Shown: positions 9,385 through 17,866 of the stretch, one piece after another
Layout of the letters: every line of letters begins with the position of its first letter
Numbering within the stretch: position 1 is the stretch's first letter
Origin: Gemmiger gallinarum
GTDB taxonomy: Bacteria; Bacillota; Clostridia; Oscillospirales; Ruminococcaceae
Reading direction: 5' to 3'
DNA: 64,000 nt
Assembly (NCBI RefSeq): GCF_014982805.1
Contig: NZ_JADCKC010000001.1
Span: 682,001 to 746,000 of the forward strand
The notes under the pieces: model-generated
Told to the model about the DNA's origin: nothing
The model's database searches: none
What the model saw: only the letters and a program-made list of their open reading frames with translations
Position numbers and translations under genes: made by a program

Positions 9385-9460
9385 TTTTTCCCATCCTTTT
9401 GCCGTGCGGCTTTCCTGAATCTGAAAAAAGCTGCGCGGAGCATCTCACAACACTTTAAGC

Positions 9461-9534
9461 GGCGCATCGCTGCGGCCGCCCCTGCCGGCCGGTATCTGCC
9501 GTCGGCATGCGGGCGCCCGGCGATGCGCCTTTTT
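9461..9534 (+). terminator. intrinsic terminator after purB
   Basis: A perfect 10-bp stem pairs 9461-9470 with 9520-9529 and is followed by TTTTT. The interior is GC-rich and itself partly self-complementary, giving a long hairpin about 75 bases downstream of the purB stop. Confidence 0.8.
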
Positions 9535-9600
9535 GAAGTTTTTTCGCGGCCGTACAACTTGTATTCTGTCCCGTATCCTGACGTATCGGAGGGTTTCATC

Positions 9601-10188
9601 ATGCTGCAAAGACGTTCTTCTTCCCTTGCCACCATGCTGGGCATCGTTGTGCTGGTGGCCGTGGTGCTGTTTCTGCTCATGCATCCCGGCCGCGCACCGG
9701 TCCAGCCGGCCGACTTCGCCGCCCTGTCTGCGGACGCCTCCTGCAGTGCTGTGACTTCCTCCACCGGGGACGGCTTTACCTTGACGGTGGATCTGGATGA
9801 CCCGGATTACAGCGCGGGACAAACGGTCTACCAGGGCAGCTACGGCACCATTGTGCTGGAAGCCGTGACCAACGTGAGCGATACCGGCTGTACCCTGCAG
9901 TTTGCAGCCAGCGGCGGAATGGATGCCGACGGCAAAGCCTGCCTGGTATCCGGTGCCGTTCCGGAGGAAGACGGCAGCCTGCGGACAGCGGAGGTGAGCG
10001 TATCCCCCGCCGGGTACACCGCCGCCATCGGGCAGGATGCGGGGTTTACCTCCTCCGGCAATACCTTTGCCATTGTGGTGACCGGGACGGATGAGGCCGG
10101 GGGCTTGGCCACACCGGAAACTTCCTCCCGGCAGGTGACCCTGACGTTGCGCAGTCTGCCGCAGATCACCTTTACCCAAAAAGGCTGA
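9601..10188 (+). CDS. membrane-anchored extracytoplasmic protein of unknown function
   Basis: 195 residues from ATG 9601, which has CGGAGGG upstream; a longer in-frame start at 9523 would run through the purB terminator and was rejected. A short basic N-terminus is followed by one hydrophobic helix at about residues 11-30. A Ser/Thr/Gly/Asp-rich, beta-looking domain of about 160 residues follows, with two Cys (near 43 and 101). This suggests a signal anchor with an outside domain, such as an immunoglobulin-like fold. No family is recognised. It is flanked by terminators on both sides and is probably monocistronic. Confidence 0.75.
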   Translation: MLQRRSSSLATMLGIVVLVAVVLFLLMHPGRAPVQPADFAALSADASCSAVTSSTGDGFTLTVDLDDPDYSAGQTVYQGSYGTIVLEAVTNVSDTGCTLQFAASGGMDADGKACLVSGAVPEEDGSLRTAEVSVSPAGYTAAIGQDAGFTSSGNTFAIVVTGTDEAGGLATPETSSRQVTLTLRSLPQITFTQKG

Positions 10189-10226
10189 ATCCGGCAGGCG
10201 CGTCCGCCTTTTCCGCCTCGGCATAC

Positions 10227-10272
10227 AAAAAAGCTCCCCGTGTTCACTGTGTGAATCACGGGGAGGTTTTTT
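10227..10272. terminator. bidirectional intrinsic terminator
   Basis: AAAAAA, then a 9-bp stem (10234-10242 with 10257-10265), then TTTTTT gives a symmetrical terminator between two convergent genes. It serves both the + strand gene ending at 10188 and the - strand gene ending at 10272. Confidence 0.88.
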
Positions 10273-10643
10273 CATTTTTCGGTTTTCTGCGGCGGGGCGG
10301 TTTTCCTGCGTCTGTATGCCAGGAATTCCAGGATGCCTCCGGCGAATACCAGGACCAGAAAAACGCCGGTCCAGAGGAGCCAGAGATTGTCCTGCCCCGG
10401 CGCGTACTCCCAGTGGAAGAGGCAGCCCGCCGCGAATCCCAGGAGATACCCGGCCGCTGTAAAAGCAGGAAGAAGCTTTGCCCCAAAAAGGATACCGGAC
10501 AGGGCGATGACCACCGCCCCCACAGCAAACAGATCCAGCGGCCACTCCTTCATGCCGTGGAGAAAGAGCAGCGGAAAGCGTACAGCGAGAAAGGCCCCCG
10601 CCAATACCGCCAGCGAGACCAGACCGGACAGTCGTTTGTTCAT
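10272..10643 (-). CDS. small four-helix membrane protein of unknown function
   Basis: 123 residues from the ATG at 10643, which has GGGGAGGG upstream. Four hydrophobic segments lie at about residues 7-28, 35-53, 56-76 and 87-109, with a basic RRRK motif after the last. The topology suggests both ends inside. No catalytic motif or named family is recognised. It is encoded downstream of the sigma-factor operon but separated from it by a hairpin and with its own possible promoter, so co-regulation is uncertain. Confidence 0.75.
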   Translation of the reverse strand: MNKRLSGLVSLAVLAGAFLAVRFPLLFLHGMKEWPLDLFAVGAVVIALSGILFGAKLLPAFTAAGYLLGFAAGCLFHWEYAPGQDNLWLLWTGVFLVLVFAGGILEFLAYRRRKTAPPQKTEK

Positions 10644-10690
10644 CCCGATTCCCTCCCCTATCTTGTACAGCAGATCTTTTCTGTATCTAC

Positions 10691-10720
10691 AGTGTAGCAC
10701 GGGATGGCTCCGGGAAGCAA
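10691..10720 (-). promoter_or_regulatory. candidate promoter for the four-helix membrane protein
   Basis: On the minus strand TTGCTT (10715-10720) and TACACT (10691-10696) are spaced by 18 bases, about 48 bases before the start codon. The match is only moderate. Confidence 0.35.
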
Positions 10721-10745
10721 GCGGACCGCCTTATGTTTTCACGCA

Positions 10746-10790
10746 GCAAGGGCAGCTTTCCGGATGAGGAGCTGCCCTTGCGTGTTTTTA
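10746..10790. terminator. hairpin after the sigma-factor operon
   Basis: A perfect 12-bp stem pairs 10746-10757 with 10770-10781. It lies 43 bases below the stop of the minus-strand operon. The best T run (GTGTTTTTA) is on the plus side and the minus side has only GTGAAAAC, so its termination strength for the operon is uncertain. Confidence 0.5.
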
Positions 10791-10824
10791 CCATTGGATC
10801 CGGTGAGCCCTGCCGCAGCCGGAT

Positions 10825-11601
10825 TCAGACGGCGGGAATGCTGTCGGCTGCCACCGTGCCGGATTCCGCCAGACGGTCCAGACCTTCCTCATAGCTGGGG
10901 GCAGTGGCGTCGGTAAGGGTAAGGCTGTAGTAGGCAAAGTCGTAGCCTGCGCCGGTCAGCACCCGCTTGAGGTCGGCCAGCACGGTGTCCACGTCCGCCT
11001 GGGTGGGGGTAGTGGGCCAGACTCCCATAATACTCAGTTTGGTGGGGATCTTTTGCAGCAGGGATTTGTCAAAGGGCGCATCCAGAGGCAAAAGGTCGGC
11101 ATATTCCTGGGGCATCACGCTGCTGTCCTCGGTATATCCCAGCTGGATATCGCAGCTGCGCTGTTCTGCGCCGTAAGTCCCCGTAAACTGATACTGGGGC
11201 AGCTCTTTTTGCAGAATTTTCTCCACAGCGGCGGCAGCTTCCTCCCCCATGCGGTATGCGGTGTTCCAGCGGCGCTCCACCATCTGTTCGTGGCGGGACA
11301 GCCCCTCCATGCCGCCCTCATCGCTGGTGAAAAGCCAGAATTTGGTGGTCACGTCAAAGCGGGTATCCTGGCTCTGCTCCGACTGCACCCAGGTGCAGTA
11401 GGTCCAGAAAGAGCCGCTGTCCTCCCTTTCCACCGTAAAGGTCTGGCCGGGATAGAGCTTCTCGGCGTAAGCGATGGCGCGGGAGTTGGCCCAGGCGCGG
11501 CTGACGGGGTCGCCGTAGATGGCGTCCGCCGCCAGAAGCATGGCAAGAATCAGCAGCACGGCCACGATTCCGGCCGCAATGCGTTTGGTATATGTTTTCA
11601 T
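10825..11601 (-). CDS. membrane-anchored protein of an ECF sigma operon, function unknown
   Basis: 258 residues. A basic N-terminus (MKTYTKR) is followed by one hydrophobic helix at about 8-26 and then a soluble, probably extracytoplasmic domain with Trp- and Tyr-rich segments (SGSFWTYCTWVQ). The start overlaps the anti-sigma stop by 4 bases (ATGA), so it is the third gene of a sigma / anti-sigma / this-gene operon. This position suggests a sensor, effector or modulator of the sigma pathway, but that is inference from context. I do not recognise a named domain with confidence. Confidence 0.8.
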   Translation of the reverse strand: MKTYTKRIAAGIVAVLLILAMLLAADAIYGDPVSRAWANSRAIAYAEKLYPGQTFTVEREDSGSFWTYCTWVQSEQSQDTRFDVTTKFWLFTSDEGGMEGLSRHEQMVERRWNTAYRMGEEAAAAVEKILQKELPQYQFTGTYGAEQRSCDIQLGYTEDSSVMPQEYADLLPLDAPFDKSLLQKIPTKLSIMGVWPTTPTQADVDTVLADLKRVLTGAGYDFAYYSLTLTDATAPSYEEGLDRLAESGTVAADSIPAV

Positions 11602-12203
11602 TGTTTCTTCCCCTTTCCTTTCACAGCGTAGCGCAGCAGCGACGCGGTCAATGCGCCCACCAGGCAGATGACCGCCAGCAGTGAGGCAGGCATCCAGACG
11701 CCCTGAAAATAGCTGAACAGTGCGCTGGCCGGTGTGGTGTAGTCCATCATGGTAAACAGGCTGGGCAGGCTCTGGATGGGCACAATGGCCGCTGCCAGAA
11801 TGGGCACCAGCTTCCAGATGCCGTCGTCAAACCAGCGGGCAATGCCGCAGGTCAGCGGGAAGATGACAAAGACCAGGCCAATGGCGCGGCCGCTGCCCAT
11901 GATGGCCATGCCCAGCAGCAGGCCCACCACGATCACCAGAAGGAGCCACAGCGAGACCCGGGCCTTGACCTTGTGCAGCACGGCGCTGTCATCGGGCAGG
12001 GCGGCGGGGGCGGGGCTTTGTGTGCCCAGCGCCTCCCAAAGTGTGCGGCAGTCCTCGCACTGGGCCAGGTGCGCCTTGACCATGGCTTCACTCTCGGGTC
12101 CGGCGACGCCGTCGCGCACCAGCGGCATCAGGTCCTGTATCACGCCGCAGGGCAGCGCTTGCGGGGTCTGCGGTGCGGTGTTTTCTACTTTATTTGGATT
12201 CAT
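11598..12203 (-). CDS. anti-sigma factor with zinc-binding N-terminus and four membrane helices
   Basis: 201 residues. A zinc-binding anti-sigma motif, HxxxCxxC, is present as His45, Cys49 and Cys52 (HLAQCEDC). Four hydrophobic segments follow (about 84-103, 107-125, 131-147 and 170-191), placing the zinc domain in the cytoplasm. Proteins of this layout bind and hold their cognate ECF sigma factor until a signal arrives. The gene overlaps the upstream sigma gene by 14 bases and the downstream gene by 4 bases. The ligand or stress sensed cannot be told from sequence. Confidence 0.88.
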   Translation of the reverse strand: MNPNKVENTAPQTPQALPCGVIQDLMPLVRDGVAGPESEAMVKAHLAQCEDCRTLWEALGTQSPAPAALPDDSAVLHKVKARVSLWLLLVIVVGLLLGMAIMGSGRAIGLVFVIFPLTCGIARWFDDGIWKLVPILAAAIVPIQSLPSLFTMMDYTTPASALFSYFQGVWMPASLLAVICLVGALTASLLRYAVKGKGKKQ

Positions 12204-12696
12204 CCCAATATCCCTCCTTTTGCAGGGTGGCTTTCAGCCAGGTTCGGGTGCGGTGTTCAATGACGCGGGCACTGTTCTCACTGATGCCCAGCCGGGCGGC
12301 AATCTCGGCGTAGGTATAGCCCTCCGCCCGCATGTACAGTACCCGGCTGCTGCGCTCATCTTTTTGGGTCAGCAGGTCACGTACACGGCGCAGCGTCTCC
12401 CGGGCGTCACTGTCGGCGGCAAAACGGTCCTCCAGATACCAGTCCAGCAGATCGTCCAGATCCAGCGCCGGGCGGCGTTTACGCAGACTTTCCAGCCAGA
12501 CGTTGCGCGCTATGCCGAACAGCCAGGTCTTTGCCGCACAGTCGCCCCGGAAAAAGGGCAGCCTCTTCAGCGCCCGGAGAAAAGTCTCGCTGAGGAGGTC
12601 CTCCGCCTCCGATGTGCTGTGCGTCAGAGAGCACAGATACCGGTAGACATCCTGCCGGTAAGCCAGATACAGCTGTTCGATACTCGATTGTGCCAT
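12190..12696 (-). CDS. ECF-type RNA polymerase sigma factor
   Basis: 168 residues from ATG 12696, which has a strong AAAGGGGGG ribosome site; longer in-frame starts give a non-conserved Arg-rich extension. Region 2 covers roughly residues 9-75, with SEAEDLLSETFLRAL and the promoter-melting AKTWLFGIARNVWLE segment. Region 4 covers roughly 105-160, with the helix-turn-helix YTYAEIAARLGISENSARV. It directs transcription of a stress or envelope regulon, usually including its own operon. The anti-sigma gene is immediately downstream and overlapping. Confidence 0.92.
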   Translation of the reverse strand: MAQSSIEQLYLAYRQDVYRYLCSLTHSTSEAEDLLSETFLRALKRLPFFRGDCAAKTWLFGIARNVWLESLRKRRPALDLDDLLDWYLEDRFAADSDARETLRRVRDLLTQKDERSSRVLYMRAEGYTYAEIAARLGISENSARVIEHRTRTWLKATLQKEGYWDESK

Positions 12697-13019
12697 GCTT
12701 CCCCCCTTTCCGGGCCCTGTCCCCCTTTGTGCGGCGGACGGTGCCCTGTGAACTTCGGCGCCTTTCCGTGTCAGGCTGCCGGTGCGGCCGCGGCCCGGCA
12801 GCCTTCGCTGCGGAAGGCGTTCACCCATATGTGCGGCCCAGGGGTTGAATATTACAGGCCCCTGAAAAAAGTTTGTCGCTCTCTGCAGTCGGGGCGGTCG
12901 GGCAGACAAAAAGCGGGCGGAGAGCCTTGGCTCCCCGCCCGCTTGCATCAGTTATGGATGAGAATCTGATTTCCTGTGCCGGTTCCCGACCGCGTCACAG
13001 GAGGTATCCGGTCCTGCGA
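12697..13019. other. intergenic region upstream of the sigma operon
   Basis: About 320 bases with no gene I can support. It holds the ribosome site and presumably the promoter of the sigma operon; a TAATAT at 12850-12855 (minus strand) could be a -10 element but has no good -35. At the far end lies the terminator of the next minus-strand gene. Confidence 0.5.
12906..12944 (-). terminator. intrinsic terminator after the P-loop protein
   Basis: On the minus strand a GC-rich stem of about 14 bp (12911-12924 with 12931-12944, one mismatch) is followed by TTTTTG. It lies 75 bases below the stop at 13020. Confidence 0.8.
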
Positions 13020-13430
13020 TCAGGCGTTCAGATACTTCTTGATGCCTTCCGGCAGAGCTTCCTCGGTGGAGGAAACGGTGATGACGACCTCGACGGAGTC
13101 GCGGGTGATGGCGTCGATCTTATCCAGAACGGCGGTGGCAACATCCATGTCGTGGTCAACAATGCGCAGGATACCGTCAATGAACAGCTCGGTAATATCG
13201 TAGTTGCCGGCCAGAACGCCTGCGACAAAACCATACAGCATGTCGCCGCCCTGAATGCGGTATTCATCCACGTCCAGCAGACGAGCCTTGTGGTTGATGC
13301 TCGTGGTCAGCTTCATCGACTTTTCAATCACGACGATGTTGCCGGAAGTGGTCTGGGTGGCGTCATTGATCATATCGATCATGGTCTTGGTCTTGCCGGC
13401 GCCCTTGGGGCCAACGATCAGCTTAATCAT
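13020..13430 (-). CDS. conserved P-loop ATP-binding protein, function unknown
   Basis: 136 residues from ATG 13430, with GGAGG 8 bases upstream. It begins MIKLIVGPKGAGKTKTMID, a Walker A motif at residues 7-14. VVIEKSMKL follows near 36, and a hydrophobic strand ending in Asp (ITELFIDGIL) near 82-91 could serve as Walker B. The fold is probably a minimal P-loop NTPase. It is 55 bases downstream of pgi and probably cotranscribed with it. Proteins of this kind are loosely annotated in Clostridia as PilT-like or ATP-binding; no role is assigned here. Confidence 0.82.
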   Translation of the reverse strand: MIKLIVGPKGAGKTKTMIDMINDATQTTSGNIVVIEKSMKLTTSINHKARLLDVDEYRIQGGDMLYGFVAGVLAGNYDITELFIDGILRIVDHDMDVATAVLDKIDAITRDSVEVVITVSSTEEALPEGIKKYLNA

Positions 13431-13485
13431 AGGGGGTACCTCCTTCAAATTTACAGAGCCCGCCCGTCCGCGGCGGACATGGACT

Positions 13486-14820
13486 TTATCCGTTCAGCTT
13501 GGCCTCGAGCTCCGCCTTGCGATCCTCGTAGCCGGGTTTGCCCAGCAGGGCAAACATGTTCTTCTTGTAGCTTTCCACGCCGGGCTGGTCAAACGGGTTG
13601 ACCGACAGCAGATACCCGGACACGGCGCAGGCCTTCCAGAAGAAGTAGATCAGGTAACCGACATCGTAAGCGCTCAGGCTGTCGACCTCAATGACGCCGA
13701 GAGGCACGCCGCCGTCGGTGTGGGCAAGAATGGTGCCCTCCATCGCCTTGCGGTTGACCACGCTCATGTTCTGATTGGCAAGGAAGTTCAGGCCGTCAAA
13801 GTTGCCTTCCAGCTCCTCAATATAGAAGTCCTCACGGGTGTTCTTGATATCCACGTAGGTCTCGAACATGGTACGGCTGCCATCCTGCAGGAACTGACCC
13901 ATGGAGTGCAGGTCGGTGGAGAAAATGCAGGAAGTGGGCATCAGGCCCTTCTGGTCCTTGCCCTCGCTCTCGCCGAAGAGCTGCTTATACCACTCGTTCA
14001 TCATGGCGAAGTCCGGCTCAAAGCAGGCCAGCGTCTCCACCAGCTTACCCTTGCGGTACAGGATGTTGCGGGTCATGGCATAGCGGTAAGCGTCGTTGTC
14101 GGGGCTGCAGACGCCGTAGGCATCGCAGGCATCGGCAGCGCCCTGCATGAGAGCGTCGATGTCAATGCCGGCGCAGGCGATGGGCAACAGGCCCACAGCG
14201 GTCAGCACCGAGTAGCGGCCGCCCACGTCGTCAGGAACGACGAAGGTGGGCCAGCCCTGGGCATCGGCCAGCTGCTTGAGGGTACCTTTGCTGCGGTCGG
14301 TGGTGGCGTAAATGCGCTTGTTGGCTTCCTCGGGTCCGACGGAGTCCTCCAGCAGCTTGCGCAGCACGCGGAACGCCAGAGCCGTCTCGGTGGTGGTGCC
14401 GGACTTGGAAATGACGTTGATGGAGAAGCGCTTGCCCTTGGTGATGCGGATGATGTCGTTGAGGTAGGTGGGCGAGATGGTATTTCCGCAGAAATAGATC
14501 TTGACGCCGTCCTCGATATCGTTATGATATACGCCCTTGCAGGCCTCAACCACAGCGCGTGCACCCAGATAGGAGCCGCCGATACCGGCAACCAGCAGCA
14601 CGTCGGAATCGGAACGGATCTTTTCCGCCGCCTGCTTGATGCGGGCGAACTCTTCCTTGTCATAGGTGTGGGGCAGATCCATCCAGCCCAGGAAATCATT
14701 GCCGGGGCCGCTGTGATCGTTAAGCTGACGGTGGGCCAGTTCTACCTGAGGATAGATTGCGTCGTATTCTTCAGGACGGATAAATTTTGCCAGATGTTTG
14801 CCATTGAATTTGACACTCAC
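13486..14820 (-). CDS. pgi: glucose-6-phosphate isomerase
   Basis: 444 residues from GTG 14820. This start is preferred over an ATG 11 codons upstream because AAAGGAGG lies 9 bases before it and the protein then begins [14 protein letters not shown], as in clostridial homologs. The short Gram-positive form of the enzyme is recognised by [13 protein letters not shown] and by the [14 protein letters not shown] phosphate-binding segment. It interconverts glucose-6-phosphate and fructose-6-phosphate, linking the glucokinase and phosphofructokinase encoded elsewhere in this window. Confidence 0.95.
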   Translation of the reverse strand: MSVKFNGKHLAKFIRPEEYDAIYPQVELAHRQLNDHSGPGNDFLGWMDLPHTYDKEEFARIKQAAEKIRSDSDVLLVAGIGGSYLGARAVVEACKGVYHNDIEDGVKIYFCGNTISPTYLNDIIRITKGKRFSINVISKSGTTTETALAFRVLRKLLEDSVGPEEANKRIYATTDRSKGTLKQLADAQGWPTFVVPDDVGGRYSVLTAVGLLPIACAGIDIDALMQGAADACDAYGVCSPDNDAYRYAMTRNILYRKGKLVETLACFEPDFAMMNEWYKQLFGESEGKDQKGLMPTSCIFSTDLHSMGQFLQDGSRTMFETYVDIKNTREDFYIEELEGNFDGLNFLANQNMSVVNRKAMEGTILAHTDGGVPLGVIEVDSLSAYDVGYLIYFFWKACAVSGYLLSVNPFDQPGVESYKKNMFALLGKPGYEDRKAELEAKLNG

Positions 14821-14852
14821 TGTACAATCCTCCTTTATCTTTTGTAACTTCA

Positions 14853-14881
14853 ATGATACCGTTTTGACACTTCATTGTCAA
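14853..14881 (-). promoter_or_regulatory. pgi promoter
   Basis: On the minus strand TTGACA (14876-14881) and TATCAT (14853-14858) are separated by 17 bases, 33 bases before the GTG start. The -35 hexamer is one arm of the inverted repeat TTGACA-ATGAAG-TGTCAA, which could be chance or a small operator. Confidence 0.75.
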
Positions 14882-15020
14882 GCGAAATACGGCCGCTTTT
14901 CAACCGTTTTGCACAAAAAAATCACCGTCATCCCGGCACAAGTGATATAAAAAGGCAAGTCTTTCCAGGGATTGGCGCAGCATCGAGAAATCGTCCCGTT
15001 TTCTTTTCCGGTGCCCGTTT

Positions 15021-15060
15021 TTCCCGCCTTCTCAGCTTCCCGCCTTCTCAGCTTCCCGCC
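15021..15060. repeat. short tandem repeat downstream of dacF
   Basis: The 16-base unit TTCCCGCCTTCTCAGC occurs twice in a row (15021-15036 and 15037-15052) and is followed by a half unit. It ends just below the stop codon of the carboxypeptidase gene. No hairpin or gene is associated with it. Confidence 0.85.
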
Positions 15061-15063
15061 GGC

Positions 15064-16242
15064 TCACGGCTCGCCCGTAAGCAGCAAGGCATCGATAAGC
15101 CGTTCAAAGCAGAGTCCAAAGCTCAGCGCCGCCACGTCGCCTGCCGCAGTGACGGGGTAGGTCTCCAGCGTCTCCCCCGCCTGCAGAATGCTTACGCTGC
15201 CAACCTGCTGTCCCGCTGTGACCGGTGCTTCCAGTTCCTGGGGCAGGTCCAGACGAACCTCCAGAGCGGTGTCGTCCCCTTTCTTCATGAGATAGCGGCC
15301 CGGAGCTTCATAACTGAGGGCAACGCTTTCCTCGGCGCCGCGGGTCACAGGCAGCGTCTGGGGCGCATCCTCCGGCAGAGCGGCCTCGGCATTTTCATAG
15401 TTGGCAAAGCCGTAATCCAGCAGCGTGCGGGCCGCGTCAAACCGGTCTTTGCTGCTGGGCGAGCCCAAGATCACCGCAATCAGCCGCAGGCCGTTTCGCT
15501 CGGCGCTGGCGGAGATACAGACCCCGGCCCCGCCGGTGGTGCCGGTCTTGAGGCCGGTGATGCCATCATAGCTGTGCAGCAGTTTGTTGGTGTTGACCAG
15601 CTGAGTGGAGCCGTCCCGCAGATAGTCCATCCAGACGGTGCAGTAGTCCGAGATCTCGGTATGATTGAGGAGCATCTCCCGGCTCATGATCGCCACGTCC
15701 CGGGCTGTGGACAGATGCCCCGTCTCGTCCAGACCGCAGGCGTTCTTGAACTGGGTGTTGGTCATGCCCAGGCGGGCGGCCTCGGCGTTCATCTGCTCCA
15801 CAAAGGCCGTCTCGCTGCCGCCGATGTACTCCGCCACGGCCACGGCCGCATCGTTGGCGCTGGAAATGCAGATGGCCTTGAGCATGTCGTTAAGGGTCAT
15901 CTGCTCCCCCGGTTCCAGCCAGATCTGGCTGCCGCCCATACCGTAAGCGTGCTCCGACACGGGGACCATATCCTCCAGCGTGACCCGGCCTTCCTCCAGC
16001 GCCCGGAAGGTCAAAAGCAGCGTCATCACCTTGGTGATGGATGCGATGGGGCGCTGCTCGTCGGCGTTTTTCTCATACAGCACCGTGCCGGAATCCTCAT
16101 CGATAAGGATCGCCGCCTGACAGGGCAGGTCAAAATCTGCCTGTGTGGCAGGCTGAACCTCCAGTGCTGCGGTGCGCAGCGCGGCGGCAGGCGTGAGCGC
16201 AAACGCCGCCAGCAGAACCAATGCCAAGAACCGTTTTTTCAT
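15064..16242 (-). CDS. dacF: D-alanyl-D-alanine carboxypeptidase (penicillin-binding protein 5 type)
   Basis: 392 residues with a signal peptide (MKKRFLALVLLAAFALTPAAA). The three serine-DD-peptidase motifs are intact: SITK at 68-71 with the nucleophile Ser68, SAN at 128-130 and KTG at 232-234. The C-terminal third fits the PBP5-like beta domain. No clear C-terminal amphipathic membrane anchor is obvious beyond the last 20 residues (FERLIDALLLTGEP). It trims the terminal D-Ala of peptidoglycan stem peptides outside the membrane. DacF versus DacA naming cannot be resolved from sequence alone. It is divergent from mtaB. Confidence 0.92.
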   Translation of the reverse strand: MKKRFLALVLLAAFALTPAAALRTAALEVQPATQADFDLPCQAAILIDEDSGTVLYEKNADEQRPIASITKVMTLLLTFRALEEGRVTLEDMVPVSEHAYGMGGSQIWLEPGEQMTLNDMLKAICISSANDAAVAVAEYIGGSETAFVEQMNAEAARLGMTNTQFKNACGLDETGHLSTARDVAIMSREMLLNHTEISDYCTVWMDYLRDGSTQLVNTNKLLHSYDGITGLKTGTTGGAGVCISASAERNGLRLIAVILGSPSSKDRFDAARTLLDYGFANYENAEAALPEDAPQTLPVTRGAEESVALSYEAPGRYLMKKGDDTALEVRLDLPQELEAPVTAGQQVGSVSILQAGETLETYPVTAAGDVAALSFGLCFERLIDALLLTGEP

Positions 16243-16356
16243 ATCGGGCCGCCTCCCTGACCGTTGTCGTCAATCTCGCCGCACAGAGAGCATGGCCCCG
16301 GCGGCACTTATCCAAACCTATGCGCGGGGCCGTCCAAATATGGCACCTTGCCCCGC

Positions 16357-16385
16357 TTGTGCTTTGGGCCCGGTTCCGATATAAT
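16357..16385 (+). promoter_or_regulatory. mtaB promoter
   Basis: TATAAT at 16380-16385 is preceded by TTGTGC at 16357-16362 with a 17-base spacer, 38 bases before the chosen start codon. The -10 element is perfect and the -35 half conserved. Confidence 0.6.
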
Positions 16386-16422
16386 ATGTGCAATATCGTG
16401 ATAAGAGAGGATGTACCCGCGC

Positions 16423-17727
16423 ATGCGCGTCAGTTTTTATACCCTGGGATGCAAAGTGAATCAGAATGAATCCGGTGCCATGGCACAGCTGTTTGAGGCA
16501 AACGGCTACACTGTGGTCCCCGCCGGTGAGGAAGCCGATGTCTACATCGTCAACAGCTGTACCGTGACCAATTTCGGCGATCAGAAGAGCCGCAAATGGC
16601 TGCGCCGCGCCAAACGGGAAAATCCCGGCGCCGTGACGGTGCTCACCGGCTGCTACCCCCAGGCCTTTCCCAAGGAGGCCGCTGAAATCGCCGAGGCCGA
16701 CGTGGTGACAGGGTCCGGTTCCCGCCGGGTCCTGCCCGAGCTGGTCCGCAAGGTGCTGGACGGCGAGGAGGAGCGCATTGTGGACATTCGCCCCCACCAG
16801 AAGGGCGAGCAGTTTGAGGAACTGCCCATCGAGCGCTTTGCCGAGCACACCCGGGCCTTTGTCAAGGTGGAGGACGGCTGCAACCGCCGCTGTGCCTACT
16901 GTGTGATTCCCCGGGCCAGGGGGCCGGTGCGCAGCCGCAGTGAGGAGAGCATTTTGCAGGAGCTGCGGCATCTGGCCGATGCCGGTTATCGTGAGGTGGT
17001 GCTGTCGGGAATCAGCCTGCCCAGCTACGGCCAAGATACGGGCACCGGCCTTGCCGAGCTGCTGGAACATGCTTCCCGGGTGGAGGGCATTGAGCGCATC
17101 CGTCTGGGCAGCCTGGACCCGGATATGCTGTCCGACTCAGACATTGCTCGCATGGCGGCCCTGCCCAAACTCTGCCCCCAATTCCACCTGAGCCTGCAGA
17201 GCGGCAGCTCCCGGACGCTGCGGGCCATGCGCCGCCCCTACACCGCCGAGCAGTACGCCGAGGTCGCCGCCAAGCTGCGCGCCGCCTTCGGGGAGGAGAA
17301 CACCAGCCTGACCACCGATGTCATCGTGGGCTTTCCCGGGGAGACGGAGGAGGACTTTCTGGACAGCATGGCCTTTGTGCAGGCTCAGCGCTTTTTGAAG
17401 GTGCATGTCTTTCCCTACTCCCGCCGGGCCGGAACCCCTGCCTTTGATTTCCCGGGACAGGTCCCCGAGCACGAGAAGGAGGCCCGCAGCCGCCGCATGA
17501 CGCAGGCTGTGGAGCAGGTCCGCGCCGAAGTCGCCGCCGCCATGGCCGGACACCGGGCCAGCGTGCTGCTGGAAACGCCCCTGTCTGCCAACACCTTTAC
17601 CGGATACACCAGACAATATCTGCCTGTGGTGGTCTGCGCCCCGGGGCATGTGTCCGGGGATATCGTGGAGGTCGTCCTGGGTGAATGGGACGGTCAGCGC
17701 TGCCATGCCGCCCCTGCCGAGGGCTGA
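16423..17727 (+). CDS. mtaB: tRNA (t6A37) methylthiotransferase
   Basis: 434 residues. The start ATG at 16423 is favoured over one at 16411, where the GAGAGG ribosome site would touch the start codon. The N-terminal UPF0004 domain carries Cys10, Cys46 and Cys77 for the second iron-sulfur cluster. The radical-SAM CxxxCxxC is at 153-160 (CNRRCAYC). A C-terminal TRAM-like region follows. MtaB adds a methylthio group to t6A at position 37 of ANN-decoding tRNAs. MiaB and RimO are the alternatives; the N-terminus MRVSFYTLGCKVNQNES fits MtaB best. Confidence 0.9.
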   Translation: MRVSFYTLGCKVNQNESGAMAQLFEANGYTVVPAGEEADVYIVNSCTVTNFGDQKSRKWLRRAKRENPGAVTVLTGCYPQAFPKEAAEIAEADVVTGSGSRRVLPELVRKVLDGEEERIVDIRPHQKGEQFEELPIERFAEHTRAFVKVEDGCNRRCAYCVIPRARGPVRSRSEESILQELRHLADAGYREVVLSGISLPSYGQDTGTGLAELLEHASRVEGIERIRLGSLDPDMLSDSDIARMAALPKLCPQFHLSLQSGSSRTLRAMRRPYTAEQYAEVAAKLRAAFGEENTSLTTDVIVGFPGETEEDFLDSMAFVQAQRFLKVHVFPYSRRAGTPAFDFPGQVPEHEKEARSRRMTQAVEQVRAEVAAAMAGHRASVLLETPLSANTFTGYTRQYLPVVVCAPGHVSGDIVEVVLGEWDGQRCHAAPAEG

Positions 17728-17820
17728 CGGCGGGATTTTCGCCGCCGTGCTCTTTTCCGCAAAACTTTTTTGGTGCCCGGCTCGTCTTGATTGAACGAAT
17801 CGTCGTTACTTTTTATCTGC

Positions 17821-17858
17821 TTTCAAACTTTTTTGAAAAAAATCGAAAAAAGTTTGAA
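17821..17858 (+). promoter_or_regulatory. A/T-rich inverted repeat upstream of the tRNA promoter
   Basis: TTCAAACTTTTTT and AAAAAAGTTTGAA form a 13-bp inverted repeat around an 11-base loop, just above the tRNA -35 box. The A tracts could act as an UP element, and the hairpin with following A/T could help terminate mtaB. The choice between them is open. Confidence 0.55.
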
Positions 17859-17866
17859 AAAAGGGG

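Noticed and set aside
13255-14847. A 530-codon plus-strand frame opposite pgi and the P-loop gene
   Set aside because: It is the antisense image of pgi; it has no ribosome site and no recognisable domain.
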